DNA of 40,488 nucleotides from an uncultured Clostridiaceae bacterium (GCA_930990125.1 CAKNOI010000011.1:1-40488), one strand, 5' to 3'; shown: positions 24,891 through 32,816, counted from the stretch's first letter. A program made the numbers and translations. Notes: a model not told the origin generated them from the sequence alone.

Positions 24891-25252
24891 TGGTGGAGAT
24901 GAGGAGAGTCGAACTCCTGTCCAAGCCCCTTTCCATAAGAACTTCTCCGAGTGCAGTTTGTTGTTTTATTTCCTTTTTCCTTTCTACAACAAACAAGAAA
25001 AAGAAAAAAGTATCCTTTTGGTTACCCACTATTTTCAAGGAAAAAATAGTTTTGTTATCCTACTTGTTTTTAAACACCTTATCTCAAAACCGTAGGAAGT
25101 TCTAAGAAAGATGTGCCGCCAAACTTAGGCAGCGTATGCTAATTCTCTATTATCAGCGTTTATTTTTATTTTCTCGTTTTTTAAGTGGCCAACGAGAATC
25201 CACTACTCGCTATTCTTACTTCTAGAGGATTGTCGAAACCAAATACATCCCC
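24891..25252 (-). ncRNA. ssrA: Transfer-messenger RNA (tmRNA)
   Basis: tmRNA rescues stalled ribosomes and tags the unfinished protein for degradation. Read on the minus strand, it starts GGGGATGTATTTGGTTTCGA at 25252 and ends in TTCGACTCTCCTCATCTCCA followed by CCA at 24891, so both tRNA-like ends are present. It is one-piece and 362 nt long. The tag frame runs from a GCT resume codon at 25157 to a TAA stop at 25125 and reads ADNRELAYAA. That ends in AYAA rather than the commoner ALAA. The exact resume codon is inferred by position and typical tags. Confidence 0.95.
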
Positions 25253-25263
25253 ATGTAAAATCT

Positions 25264-25292
25264 ATTATACAATATTTTACAGGAAGATGCAA
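25264..25292 (-). promoter_or_regulatory. Sigma-A promoter of ssrA
   Basis: On the minus strand: TTGCAT (25292-25287), 17-nt spacer, TATAAT (25269-25264), 11 nt before the tmRNA 5' end. Confidence 0.7.
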
Positions 25293-25301
25293 CAGGAAAA
25301 A

Positions 25302-27746
25302 TTATACTTGTCTGTAGAAATTTCCATTGGTATACTGGTTTCCTTCTAATTTTTTTCCTTGTTTTAAAATAGGGATAATAGTATTTAATTCTGCAACAGA
25401 TTCTTCTAAAGCATCAATACGTAAAAAATCTACTGGTAAGTCAGAGGTATCTATTGAAGTTATTTTACTGTTATAAATTTCGGTAACGGTTTGCACATTA
25501 TCTGGAACAATTCGAAAAGCATAACCTAATCTATCTTTTAACCAGTAAGTATCTTCTGCACTGGTACATCTAGCACCACAGGTAGGGTAGCACTTATTGG
25601 TAACTCCGAGTAAGCAATAGTTAGTACTCATAATGCGTGCTTTACCATAGCAGGTAAGTTCAGTAGAAACTGGTAAAGGGGAACTTAACATAGTTAACAT
25701 ATCCTCTTTATTAAGTTCCGGTGAAAAAGTAATAGTTTTTATCCCAAGTTTTGCTATTTCTTCTATACTAGTCCTATTAAAAAGATTCATTCCTGAACTT
25801 GCAATAAACGAATACGAACTACCATATGTAGCAAGTAAATCCATGCAGGAAAGATTAGATACCACAAAACCGCAAATAGGATATTTGGCCAAGGCGTTTT
25901 CTATATTATCGTCTATCAATTTACTATAATTTGCTTTAATAATAGTAGGCATATAAATATAAGTAGCAAAAGAATGTGTAATTTTTTCAATAGCAGAATC
26001 ATACTTTCGAAAAGCAAAATATTTTAATGGTAAATAAATACGGTCTATTCCGTGTAGTAAAGTATAGTCGGTATTTAAATCAAGGACAGGTAGATATAAT
26101 GAAATCTTTTTCTCCTTAGGAGGAAGGACACTATTAGTAGCAGAAGTAGCAGGAATAGAAAAAGGATGGGTAATTTTTCTGGTTACCTTTTGTAAAACAG
26201 CCCTTTGTAGCTTTTCTATCGTTTCTCTTCGCAAGTTATTTAACATACTAATGCTAGGAACAAATAAATTCTCATCCAAATATACCGTAATTTTTTCGAA
26301 AACATAAGGAGTATCCTTCGTTTTGGAAATTTGATGAATTACTTTATCTACCGTAATAGGAGCATTCTTAGCAGGAACCGGCTTACAATCTGCTTGTGCA
26401 GATACCTTAATTCCTTGGTAGCATTCTCCAGAAGCACGGGTAGTAGAAACCTCCATGCGAATAGGCATGTCTTTTTTTATGGCAATGGTGCAATGGAGAG
26501 GGATTTTTTTCAGCTCTTTATCACTATAACTATCCTTTACCGATGCTACTAAACTCTTACTACTAATTTTGTACACCTTATCCCCAGCAGAAATATTTCC
26601 CTTCATTCTACCAATGCGGACTGTACTATTTGCAAGAGCTTCTTTGGTATTTTCTTTTCCAAGCATGAGTTCAGAAACAGTATATTTAGCATGTTCTTTT
26701 TGTAGCATAATGGTATCTCCAATAGCAAGAGGTTCCTTAAGAGTAAGCGTAATAATACCTTTTTGCTCGTTATAACGATGCACATAACCAAGGAGTAATC
26801 CCATATTATCTGGTTTTTCCTTGTAAATTAAATCCTTGTTGGCAGAAGTAGAAAAATGACCACTAGAAAAACCACCACGGTTAAATGCTTGTAATAAATT
26901 TTGCTTGTCCTTAAGATCTACCACATATTCTTTACCAGAAAGGGCAAGGTCAATATACTTACGATAAATTTTTGTAGTAATAGCAACATATTCCGGTGGC
27001 TTCATTCTACCTTCTATTTTAAAACAAGATACACCGGCTTTTATTAATTCTGGAATATAGTCTAACCCACATAAATCTCTAGGGCTTAATAAATAGCCAC
27101 TATCGATAGTAGTTTCTTTGCCAGAAGTGTTCTTTTGCAATAGGTCATAATTCATTCTGCAAGGTTGAGCACACTTTCCACGATTTCCAGAACGTCCTCC
27201 CACCATACTAGAAAAAAGGCATTGCCCAGAATAACTAATACACAAAGCACCATGAATAAACGTTTCTATTTCAATGTCAGTATGCTCGCAAATATAACGA
27301 ATTTCGTTAATGGGAAGTTCTCTTGCTAAAACTACTCTTTTAAAACCTAAGTTTTGGCAAGCAAGGGCACCTTCTAAGTTATGAATAGTCATTTGCGTAC
27401 TGGCATGAATAGGAAGGTCTGGAAAATGAGAAATTAAAAATCTTGCAAGACCAATATCTTGTACAATAATAGCATCAATACCATACTCATATGCCTTAGA
27501 TGCTACTTCTACCGCTTTAGGAAATTCCTCTTCTTTTACCAAAGTATTTAAGGTAAGGTGTGTCTTTACATTACGTAATTTTGCATAGCTAATAGCTTTT
27601 TGTAACTCTTCCAACCCAAAATTAGAAGCAAACGCCCTAGCATTAAAAAAAGAAGAACCAAAATATACACTATCGGCACCATTTTGCACAGCAGCCTCTA
27701 AACATTTGAAATCTCCAACAGGAGCTAATAATTCTACTTTATTCAT
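25302..27746 (-). CDS. Long U32 family protein with C-terminal DUF3656-type region (RlhA/YdcP-like)
   Basis: This is an 814-aa U32 protein. The N-terminal half holds the U32 core: VELLAPVGDFKCLEAAVQNG, then the signature HGALCISYSGQCLFSSM and GKCAQPCRMNY with conserved Cys. A long middle and C-terminal part matches the layout of U32 proteins with DUF3656, such as E. coli RlhA (YdcP), which hydroxylates C2501 of 23S rRNA. A late Cys cluster (NKCYPTCGARC) suggests an iron-sulfur or metal site. AAGGGA precedes the ATG on the minus strand. It is much longer than the U32 gene at 2483, so the two likely act on different RNAs. The substrate is inferred. Confidence 0.85.
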   Translation of the reverse strand: MNKVELLAPVGDFKCLEAAVQNGADSVYFGSSFFNARAFASNFGLEELQKAISYAKLRNVKTHLTLNTLVKEEEFPKAVEVASKAYEYGIDAIIVQDIGLARFLISHFPDLPIHASTQMTIHNLEGALACQNLGFKRVVLARELPINEIRYICEHTDIEIETFIHGALCISYSGQCLFSSMVGGRSGNRGKCAQPCRMNYDLLQKNTSGKETTIDSGYLLSPRDLCGLDYIPELIKAGVSCFKIEGRMKPPEYVAITTKIYRKYIDLALSGKEYVVDLKDKQNLLQAFNRGGFSSGHFSTSANKDLIYKEKPDNMGLLLGYVHRYNEQKGIITLTLKEPLAIGDTIMLQKEHAKYTVSELMLGKENTKEALANSTVRIGRMKGNISAGDKVYKISSKSLVASVKDSYSDKELKKIPLHCTIAIKKDMPIRMEVSTTRASGECYQGIKVSAQADCKPVPAKNAPITVDKVIHQISKTKDTPYVFEKITVYLDENLFVPSISMLNNLRRETIEKLQRAVLQKVTRKITHPFSIPATSATNSVLPPKEKKISLYLPVLDLNTDYTLLHGIDRIYLPLKYFAFRKYDSAIEKITHSFATYIYMPTIIKANYSKLIDDNIENALAKYPICGFVVSNLSCMDLLATYGSSYSFIASSGMNLFNRTSIEEIAKLGIKTITFSPELNKEDMLTMLSSPLPVSTELTCYGKARIMSTNYCLLGVTNKCYPTCGARCTSAEDTYWLKDRLGYAFRIVPDNVQTVTEIYNSKITSIDTSDLPVDFLRIDALEESVAELNTIIPILKQGKKLEGNQYTNGNFYRQV

Positions 27747-27845
27747 AAAAATATATTCCCTTCTTGCTATCTGCTACTAGAATAGAAACAGAAAGCACAA
27801 ATAGTTTTTAAATAACGAACATAAAAATTCTCTAACACTATTGTA

Positions 27846-27873
27846 ACACAAAAAATGAAATTCGCATACTATA
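27846..27873 (+). promoter_or_regulatory. Sigma-K-like promoter for the Cys/Gly-rich gene
   Basis: AC (27846-27847), 17-nt spacer, CATACTATA (27865-27873). This fits the Bacillus sigma-K pattern AC-N16/17-CATANNNTA. No good sigma-A promoter lies there. Sigma-E, whose -10 is similar, cannot be excluded. Confidence 0.5.
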
Positions 27874-27927
27874 ACATAGAAAAGTGATAAAATCACGAAA
27901 AGATTAGCAAAAAGGAGGTCAAAATTC

Positions 27928-28113
27928 ATGCAAGACGAAGTAAGAAACTGCGGATGTAACAATGGTTGCGGATGCAATAACGGAGGATTTTTAGGAAACT
28001 TATTTGGTGGATGTGGAAATAACTGCGAAATGTTATTCTTCATCTTAGTTTTCCTATTATTATTTACCAACTTTGGAGGAAGAAGCGGAAACAATTGCGG
28101 TTGTGGATGTTAA
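27928..28113 (+). CDS. Small Cys/Gly/Asn-rich protein with hydrophobic core (candidate spore coat or membrane component)
   Basis: This 61-aa protein has CGCNNGCGCNNGG near the N-terminus, GGCGNNCEM before a hydrophobic stretch (LFFILVFLLLFTNF), and GNNCGCGC at the end. That makes eleven Cys in 61 residues. It recalls the small YjcZ-type sporulation proteins and other low-complexity coat proteins, but it is not a clear family match. AAAGGAGG before the ATG and a strong terminator after it show that it is a real gene. A sigma-K-like promoter upstream would fit late mother-cell expression, matching the sigK gene in this window. The function is not known. Confidence 0.7.
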   Translation: MQDEVRNCGCNNGCGCNNGGFLGNLFGGCGNNCEMLFFILVFLLLFTNFGGRSGNNCGCGC

Positions 28114-28117
28114 GCAA

Positions 28118-28151
28118 AAAGAAAAAGTGGCAAATCTGCCACTTTTTCTTT
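28118..28151. terminator. Bidirectional terminator between the Cys/Gly-rich gene and the gene at 28150
   Basis: AAAGAAAAAGTGGCA (28118-28132) pairs with TGCCACTTTTTCTTT (28137-28151) around AATC. It can stop both convergent genes and overlaps the stop codon of the minus-strand one. Confidence 0.85.
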
Positions 28152-28431
28152 AGGTACGGAAGCGCTCGTCTAAGCATTGCAAAAACTGAATAACATCTGC
28201 ACGACTGGGAAAGATAACAGAACTAACCATAGCTATTCCATTTTCAGGCAAATTAACAGCCAAAGGACCTTCCTTATAAAACTTAGCCTTAAATTTGCTA
28301 GCAAATACAAGAACGCACATAAGCTCATAAAGCATAATTCCTCTATATAACGGGGAAATATCTTCAGCTACACGTATTACCCGAATATCCACAATCACCT
28401 TTTGCCGTAAAGCACAATATAACATAAACAA
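28150..28431 (-). CDS. Hypothetical protein, 93 aa
   Basis: I do not recognise this protein. It has alternating strands and helices (VIVDIRVIRVAED, IMLYELMCVLVFASKF) and ends RADVIQFLQCLDERFRT. No clear membrane span or motif is visible. The start is either TTG at 28431 (AAAGGA about 5 nt upstream) or ATG at 28425 (about 11 nt); the choice does not change the body. A TATACT -10 with preceding TGC lies at 28496-28501 on this strand. It is convergent with the Cys/Gly-rich gene and shares its terminator. Confidence 0.6.
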   Translation of the reverse strand: MFMLYCALRQKVIVDIRVIRVAEDISPLYRGIMLYELMCVLVFASKFKAKFYKEGPLAVNLPENGIAMVSSVIFPSRADVIQFLQCLDERFRT

Positions 28432-28495
28432 GCCATCCTTTCTATAGTAAAATGTTACTCTACTTGTACCTATGCTGTTTTACAACACTTACTAT

Positions 28496-28523
28496 AGTAT
28501 AGCACAAAATAGGAGAAAAGCAA
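28496..28523 (-). promoter_or_regulatory. Possible promoter of the gene at 28150
   Basis: On the minus strand: TTGCTT (28523-28518), 16-nt spacer, TATACT (28501-28496), preceded by TGC as an extended -10. Confidence 0.4.
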
Positions 28524-28594
28524 GAATTTACATAAACTATTTGTAACAGTAACTTGAAAAAAGAAAAGGACTTCTGAAAATTGCAAAAAAACTA

Positions 28595-28623
28595 TTGCAT
28601 AATGCCTAAAAGTATGCTAAGAT
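28595..28623 (+). promoter_or_regulatory. Promoter of tRNA-Trp
   Basis: TTGCAT (28595-28600), 17-nt spacer, TAAGAT (28618-28623), preceded by TGC, 18 nt before the tRNA. Confidence 0.6.
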
Positions 28624-28641
28624 ATATTTGCTGATGCAGAT

Positions 28642-28717
28642 AGGGGTATAGTGTTAATGGCTAGCACGATGGTCTCCAAAACCACAAGTCTGAGTTCGAA
28701 TCTTAGTACCCCTGCCA
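28642..28717 (+). tRNA. tRNA-Trp (CCA anticodon)
   Basis: The acceptor arms AGGGGTA and TACCCCT pair fully. The D stem GTGT/GCAC and the T arm CTGAG-TTCGAAT-CTTAG fold. The anticodon loop CTCCAAA gives CCA at 28676-28678. The 3' CCA is encoded (28715-28717). The anticodon stem ATGGT/ACCAC has an A-C mismatch at its base (27-43). Total length is 76 nt. It stands alone, with its own promoter and terminator. Confidence 0.95.
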
Positions 28718-28720
28718 AAA

Positions 28721-28758
28721 ACATTGCCTACTAATTAAGTACTAGGCAATGTTTTTTC
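28721..28758 (+). terminator. Terminator of tRNA-Trp
   Basis: ACATTGCCTA (28721-28730) pairs with TAGGCAATGT (28743-28752), followed by a T-run. Confidence 0.85.
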
Positions 28759-28772
28759 TTTTGCAAAGTATC

Positions 28773-28802
28773 TTGCAAGATATAAAGAAGATGTGGTACA
28801 AT
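28773..28802 (+). promoter_or_regulatory. Promoter of the GtrA-like gene
   Basis: TTGCAA (28773-28778), 18-nt spacer, TACAAT (28797-28802), preceded by TGTGG as an extended -10. Confidence 0.5.
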
Positions 28803-28845
28803 GACACTATCATAGGAAAATAAAAAAGAAAAAATAGGAGTAGAT

Positions 28846-29268
28846 ATGGAAAAAGTAAAAGAAATAATAAAAAAAGTATGTACAAGAGAAGTAATTTTTT
28901 ATGCGATATTTGGAGTATTAACTACTTTAGTAAATGTTGGTACATTTTCTTTATTAAACTTAGTATTTCATGTAGAAGAAAATTTATCTAATAATATAGG
29001 TATTGTAGTAGCAGTGCTATTTGCTTATGCTACCAATAGAAAAATAGTATTTCATTCCGAAGCTGCAACCAGAAAGGAAAAATGGATAGAGTTTGGTAAG
29101 TTTATTTTAGGAAGAGCTTTTACCATGGTAGTAGAATCTGCTGGCTTTTTCCTACTATTTAACATTTGCCACATTCAAAAAATGATTAGTAAATGTGTTA
29201 TTACGGTTTTAGTAATTATTCTAAACTTTTTTGTAAGCAAATTTTTTGCTTTCCGTAAAAAGAAATAA
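28846..29268 (+). CDS. GtrA family membrane protein
   Basis: This 140-aa protein with four predicted membrane helices belongs to the GtrA/DPMS-like family. Some members are thought to flip lipid-linked sugars used to decorate surface polymers. Family features are FYAIFGVLTTLVNVGTFSLL in the first helix, FAYATNRKIVFHSEA after the second and a C-terminal NFFVSKFFAFRKKK. AGGAGT precedes the ATG. No glycosyltransferase gene is adjacent, so its substrate cannot be guessed. Confidence 0.88.
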   Translation: MEKVKEIIKKVCTREVIFYAIFGVLTTLVNVGTFSLLNLVFHVEENLSNNIGIVVAVLFAYATNRKIVFHSEAATRKEKWIEFGKFILGRAFTMVVESAGFFLLFNICHIQKMISKCVITVLVIILNFFVSKFFAFRKKK

Positions 29269-29346
29269 TTTACAAGAGGGACGGGGAATTTTGGCAGACA
29301 TTGGCAGTATACTAAAATAAAAACAAAAAAATGTTTGCAAAAACTA

Positions 29347-29374
29347 TTGACAAAAATGTAAAATACGATATAAT
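29347..29374 (+). promoter_or_regulatory. Sigma-A promoter of recN
   Basis: TTGACA (29347-29352), 16-nt spacer, TATAAT (29369-29374). It shares CTATTGACAAAAA and TACGATATAATAAT with the recA promoter. No CAAAC-N4-GTTTG box follows. Confidence 0.8.
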
Positions 29375-29421
29375 AATACCAAACAAAAATTCTATTTGAT
29401 TTTTGGGAGGTATTCTTTTTT

Positions 29422-31047
29422 ATGATTACAACACTACATATTAAAAATATTGGTATTATTGATGAAATGAGCATTGATTTAAACGAAGGGTTTAATGTGC
29501 TTACTGGCGAAACAGGTGCTGGTAAAACGCTTATTATTGATTCTTTAGGTATTATTGCAGGTGGCAGATTTTCCAAAGAAATGATTCGTAAAGGAGAGAA
29601 TTATTCTTATGTGGAACTTTGCTTTTATGCTCCAGAAAATGAGCAAGCAATGGATGGCAATATTATTGTATCTCGCGAGATTTATGCAAATGGAAGAAAC
29701 CTTTGTAAAATTAATGATAGAATGGTAACCGTTTCTGCCTTAAAAGAGTTTATGAAAACCATGTTAGATATACACGGACAGCATGACAATCAATTTTTAT
29801 TAGACCCTACCACACATATTCGTTATTTGGATAATTTTGTAGGAAGTGAAATGAAAGCAAGAAAACAAGAGTATCAAGCGTTGTATCAAGAATGGAAAAG
29901 TATAAAAACAGAACTAAAACAAAACTATGGAGATGAAAAAGAAAAGGAAAGAAGATTAGATTTACTAGAGTACCAGTTAAAAGAAATACAAGAAGCAGAA
30001 TTAACAGTAGGAGAAGAGGAAAAGCTAGAAACAGCAAGAAGAAAAATAGAAAATAACGAAAAAATCCAAAATGCATTAGGAATAGCACATGAACAAATAG
30101 AAATGCAAGGAATAGATGCTATTAGTACATCTATTCATGCATTAGAAAAAATATGTGGTGTAGAAGAAGAAATAGAAACTATTTTAAACAACCTAAAAAG
30201 TATGTACTATGATTTACAAGAGATGGGAAGAGACATTGGTTCTTTAAAAGAGCAAAACGAAGAAGCGGGAGAAAATAAACAAGAAATAGAAGATAGATTA
30301 GACCTTATTTATTCCTTAAAAAGAAAATACGGAAATACCATACCAGAAATTTTAGAATATGGCAAAAAAGTAGAGGCAGAAATAGAAAAAATAACCAATA
30401 TGGATGGCTATATTAAAACCTTAAAGGAAAAGAAACAAAAATTAGAAGTACAAATGGAAGCAATAAGCAAAAATATGCATGATTTACGAGAAAACAAGGC
30501 AAAAGAGTTAAGCACTAGTATTGATAAAGAACTAAGCGAGCTAGAAATGCAAAACAGCAAATTTCAGGTAAGAATAGAGTATAATACGCAAAAAGAATTT
30601 GGACCAGATGGCTTAGATAGAGTAGAGTTTTTTATTTCTACCAATATAGGAGAAGAGGCAAAACCATTACATAAAATTGCATCTGGTGGTGAAATGTCAC
30701 GTATGATGTTAGCTATTAAAACTATTTTAGCAAATGCAGATGAAATACCAACCCTTGTTTTTGATGAAATAGATACAGGAATTAGTGGTAAGGCTGCAAG
30801 GGCGGTAGCAGAAAAAATGAAGCGTATTGCAAAAACACATCAAGTAATTTGTGTTACTCATTTAGCCGTAATTGCGGCAAAAAGTGATTACCATTACTAT
30901 ATTAACAAAGAAGTGGTATGCCATCATACAAAAAGTAAAGTAAAACTATTAAAAGAATCCGAGGTAATAGAAGAAATCGCAAGGCTTGCCAGTGGAGAAA
31001 ATACCCCAATTGCTTTAGAACACGCAAAACAATTAAGAGCAAGTTAA
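29422..31047 (+). CDS. recN: DNA repair protein RecN
   Basis: RecN is an SMC-like ATPase that acts early at DNA double-strand breaks. Walker A is TGETGAGKT near residue 30. A long coiled coil fills the middle (about 150-370). The signature SGGEMSRMMLAIK and Walker B TLVFDEIDTGISGKAA lie near the C-terminus. The length of 541 aa is near the usual 550-570. GGGAGG lies about 11 nt before the ATG. Its stop codon is only 2 bp from the stop of the convergent vanW pseudogene, with no terminator between them. Confidence 0.97.
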   Translation: MITTLHIKNIGIIDEMSIDLNEGFNVLTGETGAGKTLIIDSLGIIAGGRFSKEMIRKGENYSYVELCFYAPENEQAMDGNIIVSREIYANGRNLCKINDRMVTVSALKEFMKTMLDIHGQHDNQFLLDPTTHIRYLDNFVGSEMKARKQEYQALYQEWKSIKTELKQNYGDEKEKERRLDLLEYQLKEIQEAELTVGEEEKLETARRKIENNEKIQNALGIAHEQIEMQGIDAISTSIHALEKICGVEEEIETILNNLKSMYYDLQEMGRDIGSLKEQNEEAGENKQEIEDRLDLIYSLKRKYGNTIPEILEYGKKVEAEIEKITNMDGYIKTLKEKKQKLEVQMEAISKNMHDLRENKAKELSTSIDKELSELEMQNSKFQVRIEYNTQKEFGPDGLDRVEFFISTNIGEEAKPLHKIASGGEMSRMMLAIKTILANADEIPTLVFDEIDTGISGKAARAVAEKMKRIAKTHQVICVTHLAVIAAKSDYHYYINKEVVCHHTKSKVKLLKESEVIEEIARLASGENTPIALEHAKQLRAS

Positions 31048-31049
31048 AA

Positions 31050-31704
31050 TTATGTGTCAATGCGTACAATACGGGTAGTTACGGTCCAATCGTCTGTGGT
31101 AGCATAAATACGTATTGGTTTATCTAAGGTATTTTTAAAACGAAAATCTACACTGCCATAGGCAACGGCAGCATCTTTGCCTTCTTCTACATAGGTTACT
31201 TTCCTACTATGTTCGTGCCTTTCTACTACTTCTAATTCTGGAACAGCTAATACGGCATTGTACAAGGTACTACTAATCTGGCAGTTTCCGCCTCCTAATC
31301 CTTGGGTTACATTTCCTTCGGAATCGTAGACATCGGCTTCTTCATATCCTTTTTCTTTGGTGGCTTTTCCTACGGTATTACAAAAAGAAAAGGTTTCTCC
31401 GAGGTTCTACACGGGTGCCATTTAGCGTATTGCATGTTAAATGTAAGTTATGTTGCCTACCTTCTTCTTTTACCATAATTTTGGTAGAGAATGTAGCAAT
31501 TTCTGTTTCCTTTGTTTTAACTAAGTTAGAGGTTTGTGTATTGCTTTTTTCAGAAGAAGATTCTTGGGAGGAAGGTAAACTTTCGTTGGTAGAGGTTCTA
31601 CTAGCACTCGAAGTCTGATTGTTTGTATCTTTCTCTTCTTCAGGAGTAGAGCAACCAGTAAGTAATAAGATACTAGCAATACAAATAAGAATAAATTTTA
31701 ACAT
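31050..31704 (-). pseudogene. VanW family lipoprotein, interrupted by a one-base frameshift
   Basis: The first part (31704 down to about 31402) encodes a lipoprotein signal with lipobox LLTGC, a Ser/Thr-rich linker and the start of a VanW domain (CNTLNGTRVEP). There one extra base, the G at 31401 on the plus strand, shifts the frame and leads to an early stop at 31378. Dropping that base restores GETFSFCNTVGKATKEKG, then GLGGGNCQISSTLYNAV and VAYGSVDFRFKN, all typical of VanW. The whole locus is 655 nt, which is one more than a multiple of three. AAAGGAG precedes the ATG. VanW function is unknown; some members affect glycopeptide response or the envelope. Causes could be a real pseudogene, programmed slippage at CCT-CGG, or an assembly error. 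Confidence 0.85.
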
Positions 31705-31786
31705 TTCTATGTCTCCTTTTTATGATTTTATGGTTTTAGTTGTACAAGAAAATCTAGGATAGGTACAACAAAACTAATTTTGTTAT

Positions 31787-31815
31787 AGTATAACCAAAAA
31801 AAGAAAAATTATGAA
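31787..31815 (-). promoter_or_regulatory. Possible promoter of the vanW locus
   Basis: On the minus strand: TTCATA (31815-31810), 17-nt spacer, TATACT (31792-31787). The -35 is weak. Confidence 0.35.
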
Positions 31816-31854
31816 AAGTAGAAACAATTTTACTATAATGCAATAACAGAAAAA

Positions 31855-31887
31855 GAAAAAAACATTCCAGAATAAAATTCTGGAATG
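31855..31887 (-). terminator. Terminator of the gene at 31908
   Basis: CATTCCAGAAT (31863-31873) and ATTCTGGAATG (31877-31887) pair. Read on the minus strand, a T-run follows the stem. Confidence 0.85.
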
Positions 31888-31907
31888 AAATACTCTATTT
31901 TTTATGT

Positions 31908-32816
31908 TTATCTAGTCCAATCTTCTTCATGACTTAAGTCACGTTGGCTAGAGACAATATATTTAGAATTATTTTTTTCAATAGATAAGTTGGTATCTAA
32001 TACTTTAGCAGATTTTGCATAGGCATCCACAATATTTTGTACTTTGGTATTGCCGGCTTGTAATAATACAATAGCATGTACGGCATCATAAATTTCTGGT
32101 GCTTCTTTAAAGTTTAAAGGAGTAGAACCAATTTTAGCAGCTTGATAATTGGCATCAGATACATTTAAAAAGGTAATGTCACGTGCAGACATTGTATCTG
32201 GAACTTTGGTGCCATCTGCAAGAGTTAATTCATGTGTATTGGTATAGGTGTCTGCAATTGCTACTTTTACTAGGCTTAGCATAGTGGAATTTACCATACT
32301 AGTATTTTGATTATAGTAATCTTGAATTTCTGCAGTGCAGGCTTGTAATTCTTTCTTTTGCTCGCTAGTAAGATTTTTTGCTTCTTTTAAGTTAGAATAG
32401 GTAATAATATTATTTTCAAATTTTTTCATTTCTTCTAAATCATTTCTTTGGGTATAGGTAAAAATGTCATCTAATTGGCTATTCTTTGGTTGAAGCATTG
32501 CAGATTCTATTTGTTCCATTACAGTAGCTTGTTCTGGAAGGTAGGTATCTCTATGCCTAAACATACTATTTTCAGAAATAGCTAAAGAACCTAATACTAA
32601 TATACCAGAGGCACCTAAAGCAGCTAATGTTTTCTTAAAAGAAGAAGTCTTGGTTTTTTGTACTGCTTTATCTCTTTGCATAATAGAACCTTTAAAGCGT
32701 CTTGCTTCCTTTTTAGAATTATTACTTACCTGATATTTTTTTAAAAACGCATTATGCTTATCTTCCGTGGTTTGTGCATGGTGGTTATTTACCATATCTA
32801 TAAAATGATCACTCAT
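31908..32816 (-). CDS. Unknown membrane-anchored protein, 302 aa
   Basis: I do not recognise this protein. A basic cytoplasmic N-terminus of about 55 residues (KKEARRFKGSIMQRDKAVQK) leads into one hydrophobic segment (LAALGASGILVLGSLAI, about 64-80). A Gln/Asn/Thr-rich, mostly helical extracellular part of about 220 residues follows, without Cys in most of its length. It is not a cleavable signal by appearance, so it is a single-pass protein facing outward. The ATG at 32816 is set by AAAGGAGG just upstream. It has its own extended -10 promoter and terminator, so it is a single-gene unit, divergent from the phosphorylase gene. Confidence 0.75.
   Translation of the reverse strand: MSDHFIDMVNNHHAQTTEDKHNAFLKKYQVSNNSKKEARRFKGSIMQRDKAVQKTKTSSFKKTLAALGASGILVLGSLAISENSMFRHRDTYLPEQATVMEQIESAMLQPKNSQLDDIFTYTQRNDLEEMKKFENNIITYSNLKEAKNLTSEQKKELQACTAEIQDYYNQNTSMVNSTMLSLVKVAIADTYTNTHELTLADGTKVPDTMSARDITFLNVSDANYQAAKIGSTPLNFKEAPEIYDAVHAIVLLQAGNTKVQNIVDAYAKSAKVLDTNLSIEKNNSKYIVSSQRDLSHEEDWTR

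Noticed and set aside
24890-25105. Open frame of 71 codons on the plus strand
   Set aside because: It is the reverse complement of ssrA and has no ribosome-binding site.
29375-29421. LexA box in the recN leader
   Set aside because: CAAAC is present, but the second half GTTTG is not found at 4-nt spacing.
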